DNA of 64,000 nt from Spirosoma aerolatum. Its GTDB lineage: Bacteria > Bacteroidota > Bacteroidia > Cytophagales > Spirosomataceae. The translations under genes and the position numbers were made by a program. The stretch is from the NCBI RefSeq assembly GCF_002056795.1, contig NZ_CP020104.1:1995001-2059000 (forward strand), read 5' to 3'. Under the pieces are notes generated by a model. It was not told the origin of the DNA, ran no database searches, and was given only the letters and a program-made list of their open reading frames with translations. Of this stretch, positions 16,714 through 25,650 are shown one piece after another (within the stretch, counting starts at the first letter, position 1; every line of letters begins with the position of its first letter).

Positions 16714-17943
16714 ATGAACCTCCCCCTTTGGATTGCCCGTCGGTATTTTTTCTCTCGTAAAAAGCGCAGTTTCATAAGCTGGTTGTCCATTATGTCGATG
16801 CTCGGTGTGGGCGTTGGAACGATGGCGCTGGTAGTTGTGCTTTCGGTATTTAATGGGATGGAGGAACTAAACCGACAAATTTTTAAGTCGTTCGAAGCCG
16901 ATATGACCATCTCGCCGAAGCAGGGTAAGCGATTTATGGCTTCTCCCGCTTTGGTAAAGAGCTTAAGTCAGGTCGCAGGGGTTCATTTGCTGTCGTCCAT
17001 TGCCCAGGATAATGCACTGGCCAGGTATGCTAATGCCCAAACCGTTATCCGGCTAAAGGGCGTCGACGAGAATTATCTGCAACGACAGCAACTTGACTCG
17101 GCGTTACTTGAAGGAAGGCTTTTACTGCATCAGGACGGAGCCAATTATGCCATTGTGGCTGATGGCGTTCGTCATGATCTGAGCATTTCGCCAGTCGATA
17201 TTCTGACCCCCCTGGAAATCCTCTATCCAAAGAGCGGACAGACATTGAGTGTGGTCAATCCCGATGCATTTACCCGAGAACAACTTACGGTTTCGGGTGT
17301 CTTTTTTATTGAATCGCGTTACGACAACTTTGTTCTGGCTCCATTGCCGGTGGCTCGCGAACTATTTGGGTATGCGCCGAATGAAGTGACAAGCCTGGAA
17401 ATTCAACTACAGCCCGGTACGAACGAGCAGACTGCCAAACAGGCGTTGCAGCAGGTTGTGGATAAACTGGCACCACGAGAGAAGTTGATCGTACAAAGTC
17501 GCGACGACCTGAATGTTGATCTTTACCGGGCCATTTACGTTGAAAAGCTCTTCGTAGCCATTACGCTTTCGTTCATTATTCTGGTAGCCTCGATCAATAT
17601 CTTCTTTTCATTATCGATGCTGGTCATCGAGAAGAAAGCCGATATTCAGATTATGTTTGCGCTAGGGGCTACGAAAAACATGGTCCGACGCATTTTTCTG
17701 ACCGAAGGCGCTATTATTGCCTTGACGGGTGCTGTTGGGGGATTAGTACTGGGCGTTTTGCTCTGCCTGGCGCAGGAACGCTACGGAATGATCGGTATGG
17801 GCCTGATGGACTCCATTATCGATGCCTATCCGGTACATCTCCAATGGGGTGATATTGCCCTGACAGGAGTTCTCGTTATTCTAATTACCATCCTGACATC
17901 CTGGTTCCCAGCCCAACGGGCGGCTAATGTGGAGTCTAGTTAA
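16714..17943 (+). CDS. LolC/LolE-type ABC permease
   Basis: A 409-residue FtsX/MacB-fold permease with one N-terminal helix (IMSMLGVGVGTMALVVVLS), a large periplasmic domain (about 45-270) and three C-terminal helices. The opening NLPLWIARRYFFSRKKR is characteristic of LolC/E, which extract lipoproteins from the inner membrane for transfer to the outer membrane. No ATPase gene is adjacent. The ATG at 16714 is chosen because the longer TTG start at 16660 lies inside a simple repeat. It ends short, at AQRAANVESS, without the usual longer tail. Confidence 0.88.
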   Translation: MNLPLWIARRYFFSRKKRSFISWLSIMSMLGVGVGTMALVVVLSVFNGMEELNRQIFKSFEADMTISPKQGKRFMASPALVKSLSQVAGVHLLSSIAQDNALARYANAQTVIRLKGVDENYLQRQQLDSALLEGRLLLHQDGANYAIVADGVRHDLSISPVDILTPLEILYPKSGQTLSVVNPDAFTREQLTVSGVFFIESRYDNFVLAPLPVARELFGYAPNEVTSLEIQLQPGTNEQTAKQALQQVVDKLAPREKLIVQSRDDLNVDLYRAIYVEKLFVAITLSFIILVASINIFFSLSMLVIEKKADIQIMFALGATKNMVRRIFLTEGAIIALTGAVGGLVLGVLLCLAQERYGMIGMGLMDSIIDAYPVHLQWGDIALTGVLVILITILTSWFPAQRAANVESS

Positions 17944-17944
17944 A

Positions 17945-18001
17945 TTAACCTGATCGCCAACCCCTTTCCTGTTATGGCAGAGGGGGGAGCGATCAGGTTA
18001 A
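17945..18001. terminator. Bidirectional hairpin between convergent genes
   Basis: A 13-bp stem pairs 17945-17957 with 17989-18001 (TTAACCTGATCGC), and an inner CCCCT/AGGGG stem lies within. It lies between the converging permease and kinase genes and includes the kinase stop codon (17998-18000). It probably terminates both transcripts, although no long T-tract follows. Confidence 0.75.
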
Positions 18002-19071
18002 CGTAACGATGTTCCTTTATCAATCGTAATTACATACGCTTTACCGCCTTCGCGTTCTATGGCTTCGGCTACACGCTCAGGCTTGTGTGGTGCATAGGCA
18101 AACATGCAGCCACCCCCACCCGAACCATTGATTTTTCCGCCCAAAGCCCCTGCATTCAGAGCTGCATCCAGCATTCGGTCTATTTTTGGGGTGCTAATGC
18201 GCTGTGCTTCCCGAAGATTCGTCTGATGATCGGTCAGGAGTTTGCCGAAGCGAACATGATCCAGCTCGTTATCAGTTTTAAGAACGGTTAGGGCTTCACG
18301 TAAAATATCGCGGTTCGATAAATTCCCTTTCAACAGGATGTAATCGTCTTTACTCAGAAAATCCTTGAATTCGCTTACTTCAGTGATCTCAAAATCGGTT
18401 AGTGAAAATGCCGGGTTGATCGACTTGAGTTTTTGAATGATGTCGAGCATACCCAGTTTTACCCGTTTCAGAATGCCAATGGTATCTTTAGGCTCCTGCG
18501 AATCGCCTAGAACAAATGTACCTAAAGCCGGATGAAGCTTCTCAAGGTGTATCTGTGGCTGCGATTCCAGATAGATTACATCACCGACCGCCGTTGAGTA
18601 ATGATCCATCATACCGCCCGGTTCGCCAAATTCCAGGACTTCGGCGACATAAGCTAGTTCGGCCAGCCGTTCCTGCGAAAGCTGCCGGGGCTCGTCGGCC
18701 AATTGGGTGAGTATATGGAGCCAGGTAACCAGCAAGGCCGATGAACTCGATGTCCCTGAATTGATGGGAATATTCCCTCGCACTTCACCCGCAATACCTT
18801 TCGAAAACGTAAACCCTTCCCGCAAGAGCACATTTACGCCCGATCGGAAATAATCGCGGATTTCCGGGTAAGGCAGTGGCGTTCCATCGAACGGAATATT
18901 AATTGATGATTGAATGTCAGGTAATTCCAGTCGAAATCCTAACTGGATCGTTGTATGCGCTGCTATCTGAATCCGACGCGAAATGGCAGCTGCTATAACG
19001 GGCAGCCCTAAATAGTCCTGGTGTTCGCCAAAAAAGCAGATACGACCTGGTGTAGATACTGTAATCGACAT
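17998..19071 (-). CDS. GHMP kinase, galactokinase-like
   Basis: A 357-residue sugar kinase of the GHMP superfamily. The galactokinase-type N-terminal signature reads GRICFFGEHQDYLGLPV. The phosphate-binding GHMP loop is IPINSGTSSSSAL near residue 105, and the C-terminal motif is GALGGKINGSGGGGCMFA near residue 315. The start overlaps the transporter stop by one base (TAATG), so the two are translationally coupled, and the upstream gene is a sugar permease. It is therefore likely to phosphorylate the sugar that the permease imports. Galactose is the first guess; other GHMP sugar substrates such as arabinose or a uronic acid are possible. Confidence 0.88.
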   Translation of the reverse strand: MSITVSTPGRICFFGEHQDYLGLPVIAAAISRRIQIAAHTTIQLGFRLELPDIQSSINIPFDGTPLPYPEIRDYFRSGVNVLLREGFTFSKGIAGEVRGNIPINSGTSSSSALLVTWLHILTQLADEPRQLSQERLAELAYVAEVLEFGEPGGMMDHYSTAVGDVIYLESQPQIHLEKLHPALGTFVLGDSQEPKDTIGILKRVKLGMLDIIQKLKSINPAFSLTDFEITEVSEFKDFLSKDDYILLKGNLSNRDILREALTVLKTDNELDHVRFGKLLTDHQTNLREAQRISTPKIDRMLDAALNAGALGGKINGSGGGGCMFAYAPHKPERVAEAIEREGGKAYVITIDKGTSLR

Positions 19072-20291
19072 TACCAGCTTGTTTTCTTATATCCTACTGT
19101 TGCGTAGTACAGAATATAGCCGAAAAGCGGTAACAATAAAGCATAGGCCATTTTAGGGCTGATGGCATCGGTCAGGTAGCCATGTAACAACGGCAGCAAA
19201 GCCCCTCCTGCAATAGCCATAATGAGTAAGGCCGAGCCGAGTTTGGTGAACTTACCCAGCCGATTCAGGGCCAGCGGCCAGATGGCTGGCCAGGTGGGGG
19301 CAATCGCAAAGCCCATCAGGGCAATGCATAGTACGGATGCGAAACCATCGGTTACCAGTGCACCGACCGTTAGAAGTAGAGCCAGAATCATTCCATAGCG
19401 CAGGGCATTTTGTTGGGAAATCCAGCGGGGAATGGCAATGATACCCAGCAGATAGCCCGCCAATAGGCCAACCAGTGTATAGGTTGTAAAATGTTTCGCT
19501 TCATCGTTACTGAATCCAATGGCATGCCCATAGCTGATGATTAAGTCACCCGTTAATACTTCAGCACCTACATAGCAGAACAACGCCAGAACGCCCAGCA
19601 CTAAGTTCGGGAATGCCCAGACACTGTCATGAATAGCGGTCTTATCGGCCGGGGTTTCGTCCTGCTCTTCCGATACTTCGGGTAGATTGGAGAATCGGAT
19701 CAGGCCGGCTAGTACAATCAGAACGCCCGTTAGAACCATATAGGGGGTTACTACTTTTTCGAGCGAAGCGGCTCCTACGGCTTCGTTGGCTCCCGATAGC
19801 AGTAATCCGCCAAAAATAACCTGACTACAAATACCAGCCAGTTTGTTGGCGATCCCAAGAAAACTAATTCGTTGAGCCGCGCTCTCACGGGGCCCCAGGA
19901 TGGTTGCGTACGGATTGGACGCCGTTTGCAGAACCGTCAGCCCAATACCGATGATGAATAAACCAATGAGAAATAAAGGATAGGAGACCGACTTGGCGGC
20001 CGGAACGAAGATCAACGTACCTACGGCCATTACCAATAAACCCAGCGACATGCCATTTTTAAAACCAGTACGTTTTAACACTGCCGACGACGGAATGGCC
20101 ATCACGGTGTATGAAATAAAAAAGGCAAATGCAACCAGCGTCGACTGAAACGATGTTAGGCTGAAGGCCTGCTTAAAAAAGGCAATCAAGACGCTGTTGA
20201 CCCACGTTACGAAGCCAAAAACGAAAAATAAAGCCCCAATAATAAGCAGAGGGCCTGTGTAATTCTGGGTTTTAGAAGATGCCTGAACCAA
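19071..20291 (-). CDS. Sugar permease, FucP/GluP-type MFS
   Basis: A 406-residue major facilitator with 12 predicted helices. It belongs to the sugar/proton symporter branch that includes FucP and the glucose/galactose permease. Landmarks are ALFFVFGFVTWVNSVLIAFFKQ at the start (quoted as FFVFGFVTWVNSVL), LTVLQTASNPYATILGP near residue 120, and PTWPAIWPLALNRLGKFT near 320. It is coupled to the GHMP kinase downstream by a one-base overlap, forming an import-and-phosphorylate pair. Substrate unproven. Confidence 0.92.
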   Translation of the reverse strand: MVQASSKTQNYTGPLLIIGALFFVFGFVTWVNSVLIAFFKQAFSLTSFQSTLVAFAFFISYTVMAIPSSAVLKRTGFKNGMSLGLLVMAVGTLIFVPAAKSVSYPLFLIGLFIIGIGLTVLQTASNPYATILGPRESAAQRISFLGIANKLAGICSQVIFGGLLLSGANEAVGAASLEKVVTPYMVLTGVLIVLAGLIRFSNLPEVSEEQDETPADKTAIHDSVWAFPNLVLGVLALFCYVGAEVLTGDLIISYGHAIGFSNDEAKHFTTYTLVGLLAGYLLGIIAIPRWISQQNALRYGMILALLLTVGALVTDGFASVLCIALMGFAIAPTWPAIWPLALNRLGKFTKLGSALLIMAIAGGALLPLLHGYLTDAISPKMAYALLLPLFGYILYYATVGYKKTSW

Positions 20292-20315
20292 GATTTCTAA
20301 AGGGTTTTAAAAATT

Positions 20316-20364
20316 GCAGGATTTTGTTTCTGTGAAACGGATTCCAATGTTAACAAAATCCTGC
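20316..20364. repeat. 13-bp inverted repeat of the CAGGATTTTG type
   Basis: Arms GCAGGATTTTGTT (20316-20328) and its complement (20352-20364) surround a 23-nt spacer. Imperfect pairing extends outwards (ATT/CAAT). It lies between two co-oriented minus-strand genes. The CAGGATT word also occurs in the element at 48463-48528. Confidence 0.75.
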
Positions 20365-20394
20365 CAATCTTTTCAACCCGATGTGAATCCCAGG

Positions 20395-21756
20395 CTAGAA
20401 ATTATCCGTCAAACCGAAGATCGGCTTGTTCGATTTCCATTTCCCTCGTGTGAAATCCGGTATTTCGACGGACTTGCTACCACCAGCAATACTTTGCTCA
20501 GATAGAGGGCTTATGGCGCTCCATGCAGCTGCATCATAGACGTCGATAGGTGGTGGCGTTTTGGCTTTGACTGATTCGATGAATGCCCGAAGTACAAAAA
20601 AATCGATGCCGCCATGGCCTGCGTTTTCGGCCGTTTGCGCGTGTCGTTTCCAGAGTGGGTGATCATATTTCTCCTGATAGGCGGCAAAAGGCTCCCAGGT
20701 GTGCGGTTTGGGACTGGTGCCTTCCAGATAAATCATATCGTTGTCGTCCATCCAGATGCCCTGCGTTCCCTGCGCCCGAAAACCTAGTGAATAGGGGCGT
20801 GGGGAGTTCGTGTCGTGGATGATAACAATATTCTCGCCGTTGGCGCACTGAACCATCGTCGTAACTACGTCGCCCAGTTTGAAATTGACTTTCGCATTGG
20901 GATGATTAGCACCTCCTTTGTCGACAACGTATTTGTGTAGCCCCCGGCTTTTGGTCGCCATAGATGTCAGTCGGACAAACTGATTACCCCGGTTGATATT
21001 TAGCCAGTGCGCAACCGGGCCAAGACCATGCGTAGGGTAAAGATCTCCGTTTCGATCTACCGAATGTTGCGTACGCCAATGGGCTTCTGAATAGCCTTTA
21101 GCGCCAAACTCTGCCCCAACCCCGCCAATGGATTTACCATCGTTGAATTTAATGTTTCGTAGATCATGCTGATAGCCACAATGCGCGTAAAGCATTTCCC
21201 CAAACATCCCCTGCCGAATCATGTTGAGTACGGATAGTACATCACGTCGATAACAGACATTCTCCAGAATCATGCAATGAGAGCCCGTTTTTTCAAATGT
21301 ATCGACCAGATCCCACGACTCTTTTAGGGTGACCGTTGCAGATACTTCTACAGCTGCATATTTACCGGCTTTCATGGTAGCTACAGCCATAGGTACGTGC
21401 CATTCCCAGGGAGTGGCAATCACGACCCCATCTATGTCGTCACGTTTCAACATATCACGGAAGGCTTCGTCGCCCTTGTCATAAACAACGGGTTCTTTCC
21501 GACCGGCTTTCGCAATCATCGCTTTGGTACGGCTGATGGCCTCTGGGTCTGGGTCGCATATAGCCGTTATCTGCACATCATCACGGAATAAAGCCTGGGC
21601 AACATGGCTACGGCCTCGTGCTCCAACACCAATAAAGGCTAGCCGAACGGTTGAATCAGCGGGTTTAGCTCCGGTGAGAATGGTTGGAAAAACGGAAGCG
21701 GCTGTTCCGGTGATGGTAGCTGTTCGAATAAACTGACGTCGGGTAGGGTTCTGCAT
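20395..21756 (-). CDS. Gfo/Idh/MocA oxidoreductase, GH109-like, Tat-exported
   Basis: A 453-residue NAD-dependent enzyme. It begins with a twin-arginine signal (TRRQFIRTATITGTAASVF), then a Rossmann domain with LAFIGVGARGRSHV, and a C-terminal alpha/beta domain. The segments ENVCYRRDVLSVLNM, GYQHDLR and YPTHGLGPVAHWLNINRGN match GH109 alpha-N-acetylgalactosaminidases, which use a redox NAD mechanism and the YPTHG histidine. Tat export with bound cofactor fits that family. Upstream of the sugar permease and kinase on the same strand, it may feed them with a released sugar. GH109 membership is likely, the exact substrate inferred. Confidence 0.87.
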   Translation of the reverse strand: MQNPTRRQFIRTATITGTAASVFPTILTGAKPADSTVRLAFIGVGARGRSHVAQALFRDDVQITAICDPDPEAISRTKAMIAKAGRKEPVVYDKGDEAFRDMLKRDDIDGVVIATPWEWHVPMAVATMKAGKYAAVEVSATVTLKESWDLVDTFEKTGSHCMILENVCYRRDVLSVLNMIRQGMFGEMLYAHCGYQHDLRNIKFNDGKSIGGVGAEFGAKGYSEAHWRTQHSVDRNGDLYPTHGLGPVAHWLNINRGNQFVRLTSMATKSRGLHKYVVDKGGANHPNAKVNFKLGDVVTTMVQCANGENIVIIHDTNSPRPYSLGFRAQGTQGIWMDDNDMIYLEGTSPKPHTWEPFAAYQEKYDHPLWKRHAQTAENAGHGGIDFFVLRAFIESVKAKTPPPIDVYDAAAWSAISPLSEQSIAGGSKSVEIPDFTRGKWKSNKPIFGLTDNF

Positions 21757-21834
21757 ACTAGTGGGTTGCGAATGTCGGTTAACGACTCAAAGAAAGCCGT
21801 TTTAGTCTAAAAAACATACGTACCCTCTGCTTAA

Positions 21835-22941
21835 TCAGAAATTCCACCAAACGGTTCGTGGATAAGACGCATTCAGAACAACGGGTTCACCAATATGGGG
21901 TGTCGTTACATCCATGCCTTGCTGCTCCGATTTTTTGAGAAGCCGTTGGATCGGTTCATTCCAGGCATGCATAGCCAGAGAGAATTTGGCCCAATGGACC
22001 GGCAGAATTGTACGGGCACGCAAATCCTGAGCAGCCGTAACCACCTCTTCGGGAAACATGTGAATATTAGGCCAGTCGCGACCGTATTGCCCACATTCCA
22101 GAATAGCCAGGTCGAACGGGCCGAACTTGTCCCCGATCTCCTGGAAGTGCTTGCCAAAGCCCGAATCGCCACCCACAAACAATTTGTATCCGTGTAGTTG
22201 TAGAACGAAACTAGTCCAGAGGGTTTTACCACGCGCAAAACTCCGGCCCGAAAAGTGCCGGGCAGGTGTGGCGGTAAGCTCAATGTTGGGCGATACCGAT
22301 TGATGATCCCACCAGTCAAATTCAACGATCTGGTCGGGCCGGGCACCCCAACGTTCGAGGTGTGCACCAACACCCAGCGCGGTATAAATTTTCTTAACCT
22401 TCGGAATCAGTTGACTAATGGTCGGGTAATCCAGATGATCGTAGTGGTCGTGGGTAAGAATCAGGTAATCGATAGAGGGCATATCCTCGACGCGATAGGC
22501 ATCAGAGCCGGGGTACGATTTGCCAAAAAACGAAACGGGTGATGCATGGCCGCTAAAAACCGGGTCAACCAGAAGGCTAACTCCTTTTGATTTGATCAGG
22601 TACGAAGAGTGACCAAACCACACAATCGTAGGTTTTTCATCGGCTAATGTTTTTAAATCCGTTTTTACGGTAGGTATTGGGCGAGGGGGAACATTGTCTT
22701 TGGGCTTGTTCAGATTTTCCCAGATCACATTCATATACGATGCTCCTTCGCGTAGGGTGGGTGTAAACTCCAGATTCTGAAAAGCGCCGTCGCGGTAATT
22801 AGACGAACGCTTAATGCGCTCAAGCCGGGCTTCGGCAGGGTCGCTGCCAAATGGGCTTTGTTTCATAAATACAGCGGTGGATACTACTAAACCCAGAATA
22901 ATGATGGTGATAACTAACATGGCAGTTCGTAAACGTTTCAT
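21835..22941 (-). CDS. Metallo-beta-lactamase fold hydrolase, membrane-anchored
   Basis: A 368-residue protein with an N-terminal membrane helix (TAMLVITIIILGLVVSTAVF) and an MBL-fold domain. Metal ligands are seen in LTHDHYDHLDY, with later histidines in ATPARHFSGR and LPVHWAKF. The arrangement, including WFGHSSYLI near the domain start, matches the UlaG/NAPE-PLD-like branch that hydrolyses phosphodiesters or lipid amides. The ATG at 22941 is preferred over 22986 because it gives the basic MKRLRT signal anchor. It stands alone, divergent from the pterin genes. Confidence 0.87.
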   Translation of the reverse strand: MKRLRTAMLVITIIILGLVVSTAVFMKQSPFGSDPAEARLERIKRSSNYRDGAFQNLEFTPTLREGASYMNVIWENLNKPKDNVPPRPIPTVKTDLKTLADEKPTIVWFGHSSYLIKSKGVSLLVDPVFSGHASPVSFFGKSYPGSDAYRVEDMPSIDYLILTHDHYDHLDYPTISQLIPKVKKIYTALGVGAHLERWGARPDQIVEFDWWDHQSVSPNIELTATPARHFSGRSFARGKTLWTSFVLQLHGYKLFVGGDSGFGKHFQEIGDKFGPFDLAILECGQYGRDWPNIHMFPEEVVTAAQDLRARTILPVHWAKFSLAMHAWNEPIQRLLKKSEQQGMDVTTPHIGEPVVLNASYPRTVWWNF

Positions 22942-23241
22942 GGGGACAAAACGGGTGCTGTGGAATTGAGGTTCCCGTTGCAGCAAAGGGAATGGATAAG
23001 AGGGAACAATAGCGTATGGGTGGGTGTTATGGCTTTGAAACGGAGCAAGGCTTGTTTATGCTGTTTATATTGTTTTGTTTAATATATTTTCATAAACGTT
23101 GAACAAAAATTGCCCTGGGCTGGTTAATCAGCTATCAACTGCATACGAAAGAGCGTCCTGGCTACACGCTCTGCTGTCTGCCTGTGTTGTACACATACTT
23201 TGTAACGACAGGTTGATTGATAGTTTTTCGATAGGTCTTTT
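22942..23241. other. Divergent promoter region with a preQ1-like hairpin
   Basis: A 300-bp gap between divergent genes, AT-rich in its middle (about 23045-23110). At 23150-23172 on the plus strand, an AGAGCG/CGCTCT stem closes the loop TCCTGGCTACA. This closely resembles the P1 hairpin loop of type I preQ1 riboswitches (GTTCTAGCTACAC). The A-rich tail needed for the pseudoknot is not present downstream, so a riboswitch is not claimed. No consensus Bacteroidota promoter was identified with confidence. Confidence 0.35.
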
Positions 23242-23703
23242 ATGGAAACTTCCACTATAGATGTTCCCGGAACGGACATTACCAGGGTGCATACTCCCCG
23301 GGTAGCTGTATTTCGGAAAGAACATTTCAACGCGGCTCATCGTCTGAACAATCCGAACTGGTCGGATGAGAAAAATGCGCGTGTGTATGGCAAATGCAAC
23401 AACCCGCATTTTCACGGTCATAACTATGACCTGATTGTGCAGGTAACGGGACAGATCGATCCTGAAACCGGCTACGTCATCGATATGAAATACCTCGGTG
23501 ATCTGATGAATCAGTATGTTATCAGCCGCTTCGATCACAAAAATCTCAACCTCGATACCGAAGAATTTGCCGATCTGAATCCTTCGGCCGAGAACATTGC
23601 CATTGTTATTTATTCCATTTTGCGTCCCCATCTGAGCGATAGCTTAGACCTTAAAATCAGATTGTATGAAACTGAACGGAACTTCGTCGAGTACCCCGTC
23701 TAA
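23242..23703 (+). CDS. 6-pyruvoyl-tetrahydropterin synthase / QueD family
   Basis: A 153-residue T-fold enzyme. The zinc-binding histidines are in FNAAHRL and PHFHGHNY, and the catalytic cysteine is in YGKCNNP. The family converts dihydroneopterin triphosphate to 6-pyruvoyl-tetrahydropterin or, as QueD, to 6-carboxy-tetrahydropterin for queuosine. The N-terminus has about 20 extra residues before the conserved VFRKEHFNAAH. The GTP cyclohydrolase gene starts inside its last 38 bases, so the first two steps of the pathway are coupled. Which product it makes cannot be told from sequence alone. Confidence 0.92.
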   Translation: METSTIDVPGTDITRVHTPRVAVFRKEHFNAAHRLNNPNWSDEKNARVYGKCNNPHFHGHNYDLIVQVTGQIDPETGYVIDMKYLGDLMNQYVISRFDHKNLNLDTEEFADLNPSAENIAIVIYSILRPHLSDSLDLKIRLYETERNFVEYPV

Positions 23704-24424
23704 TAGCCTGACTTCAGAGGGTATCCATAAAAACGGTCACGGCTTAAATGGGCATTCACACGACGAATTAGTGGATGAAATTGGTGACGCACACGGTGCT
23801 GCGGCAATCGATACACCAATGCGCCCCGATGCTTTTGCGTTGGATGATGATTTTAAAATCGATCTGATAGAGGAACACTTTCGGGAAATCATGAACATCC
23901 TGGGCCTCGATTTGACCGACGATAGCCTGAAGGGGTCACCCCGGCGCGTGGCTAAAATGTATGTAAAGGAAGTGTTCAGCGGCCTGAACCCAGCCAATAA
24001 ACCCGACGTAACCTTATTCGACAATAAATTTCGGTACAACGAAATGCTGGTCGAGAAAGATATTACCGTTCAGACCTACTGCGAACACCATTTTGTGCCA
24101 ATAATTGGTAAAGCACATGTTGCGTATATATCAAGTGGTAAGGTAATTGGCTTATCGAAACTAAATCGGATTGTGGAGTATTTCTGTAAACGCCCACAGG
24201 TTCAGGAGCGGTTGACTGTTCAGATTGCTGATGAACTGAAACGTGTATTGAAAACCGACGATGTTGCCGTCATTATTGATGCCAAGCATCTTTGCGTATC
24301 GACACGGGGTGTGCGTGATGTAAACAGCTCGACAGTCACCTCGTCGTATAGCGGTAAGTTTGAAGACGAAGCCACCCGGCAGGAATTGTTACGCATTGTC
24401 ACACAGCCGAGTGTAAGCCTCTAA
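23666..24424 (+). CDS. folE: GTP cyclohydrolase I
   Basis: A 252-residue enzyme converting GTP to dihydroneopterin triphosphate, the substrate of the QueD/PTPS enzyme encoded just upstream. The zinc ligands are visible in YCEHHFVPI and KHLCVSTRGV, and the catalytic region in GLSKLNRIVEYF. The first 65 residues are a non-conserved, Gly/His/Ser-rich extension. The chosen ATG overlaps the upstream gene by 38 bases; a later start would still contain the enzyme core, which begins near residue 67. Confidence 0.94.
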   Translation: MKLNGTSSSTPSNSLTSEGIHKNGHGLNGHSHDELVDEIGDAHGAAAIDTPMRPDAFALDDDFKIDLIEEHFREIMNILGLDLTDDSLKGSPRRVAKMYVKEVFSGLNPANKPDVTLFDNKFRYNEMLVEKDITVQTYCEHHFVPIIGKAHVAYISSGKVIGLSKLNRIVEYFCKRPQVQERLTVQIADELKRVLKTDDVAVIIDAKHLCVSTRGVRDVNSSTVTSSYSGKFEDEATRQELLRIVTQPSVSL

Positions 24425-24425
24425 C

Positions 24426-24525
24426 GTAACGCGGCTGGAAAGCCGTGAAGCCGAAGATTTATGGTAGCAGCCATTAGCGCTTTGCCTTATAAGTCTTCGG
24501 CTTCACGGCTTTCCAGCCGCGTTAC
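24426..24525. repeat. Perfect 32-bp inverted repeat between convergent genes
   Basis: Arms 24426-24457 and 24494-24525 are perfectly complementary and flank a 36-nt spacer. The arm has an internal period near 8 (AAGCCGTG, AAGCCGAA). It fills the space between folE and the converging isomerase gene. It may terminate both transcripts, but there is no T-tract. Confidence 0.88.
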
Positions 24526-24529
24526 TGGT

Positions 24530-25462
24530 TTATACAATTGGCCCTACGCGTTCCAGAAGCGCTTTGGATTTGCGAATGCCATCGTACTCGTCCAGTGTAT
24601 TGCCTTCATATTCGATGCCCACGATGCCTTTGAAACCGCTGCCTTTCACGATTTTCATGATGCGATTATAGTCTGTTTCAACGCAGTTGCCATTGGCATC
24701 GAAGTTATAAAACTTGGCCGACACCCCTTTGGCAAACGGCATCATTTCCTGAGTGCCCTTGTAGCGGTCGTATTCTTCAATGCAGGAAAAATCTTTACCG
24801 GGACTGTGCTTCATACAGAAATTGCCGAAGTCAGGTAGAGTACCCACGTTTTTCAGGTTCACCTGCTTCATGACGTTCGCAATCCATTCACCATTCGACG
24901 AATAGCCACCGTGATTTTCAACGATAACGTTGATATTCATAGTTTTAGCAAATTCACCCAGCTTGCTCAGACTGTCGATGGCGCCTTTGGCTACTTCTTC
25001 GGCTGTACCTTGCCCGGCAGCATTGACCCGAATTGTTTTACAACCCAAATATTTGGCGCATTCGACCCATTTGTGGTGATTTTCGATCGCTTTGGCACGT
25101 TCGGTGGCATCGGTAGCGCCCAGATTGCCCTCGCCATCGATCATGATGAGGTGGTTGCTAATGCCGTTGTCTTTGCAGCGAGTGAGCAAATCATTAAGGT
25201 AGGTTTTATCCTGCGCTTTATCTTTAAAGAACTGGTTAACATACTCTACGATGCTGATATCGAACTCTTTACGGGCAATAGCCGGAAAATCCAGGTTGGT
25301 AATTTTTTTGCTAAACAGTGCCTTATGGAGCGACCACTCGGCCAGTGAGATGTCGAAAAACATCTTTTTGGCAGGTGCTTCGGCAAAGGCCTGGGGCAAT
25401 ATGGCCATACTGGCTAGTGAGCCAGCAGCTTGTTTCAGAAATGAACGACGATTAGTGGTCAT
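24530..25462 (-). CDS. Sugar phosphate isomerase/epimerase-like protein, Tat-exported
   Basis: A 310-residue xylose-isomerase-like TIM barrel with a twin-arginine-type signal (NRRSFLKQAAGSLASMA). Family landmarks include VIVENHGGYSSNGEW, LPDFGNFC and GIVGIEYEGN, which carry the metal-binding Glu, Asp and His residues. Related exported proteins act on sugars or inositols in Bacteroidota, but the substrate is unknown. The ATG at 25462 is chosen. A longer reading from 25588 begins inside a perfect palindrome and adds a 42-residue leader unrelated to the family. Confidence 0.85.
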   Translation of the reverse strand: MTTNRRSFLKQAAGSLASMAILPQAFAEAPAKKMFFDISLAEWSLHKALFSKKITNLDFPAIARKEFDISIVEYVNQFFKDKAQDKTYLNDLLTRCKDNGISNHLIMIDGEGNLGATDATERAKAIENHHKWVECAKYLGCKTIRVNAAGQGTAEEVAKGAIDSLSKLGEFAKTMNINVIVENHGGYSSNGEWIANVMKQVNLKNVGTLPDFGNFCMKHSPGKDFSCIEEYDRYKGTQEMMPFAKGVSAKFYNFDANGNCVETDYNRIMKIVKGSGFKGIVGIEYEGNTLDEYDGIRKSKALLERVGPIV

Positions 25463-25585
25463 CATGCAATAGGTTTTACAGGTTGATTGGGCAGTATTAA
25501 ACCGCTTTCCCTGGTGAAAAAGCAATTCGGCCAGTGGAAATACTTGTTTAGTAATTGCGCTACCAAGCCGACAGATTGGTTCTTT

Positions 25586-25630
25586 CATAACTCAGCCCCC
25601 ATCCGTCTGACGGATGGGGGCTGAGTTATG
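25586..25630 (-). terminator. 22-bp perfect palindrome downstream of rho
   Basis: Arms 25586-25607 and 25609-25630 are exactly complementary around a single central base. The stem is GC-rich (CAGCCCCCATCCGTC). It lies 20 bases after the rho stop on the minus strand and upstream of the isomerase gene, so it is a plausible terminator or attenuator. No T-run follows. Confidence 0.7.
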
Positions 25631-25650
25631 GGTGATCTGGGAAATGCGGA

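Noticed and set aside
22987..23130. Possible small RNA or tRNA in the divergent gap
   Set aside because: No cloverleaf, CCA end or conserved RNA motif; only AT-rich sequence.
25463..25588. Longer start of the isomerase-like gene
   Set aside because: The extra 42 codons begin inside a perfect palindrome and precede a clear twin-arginine signal that starts at 25462.
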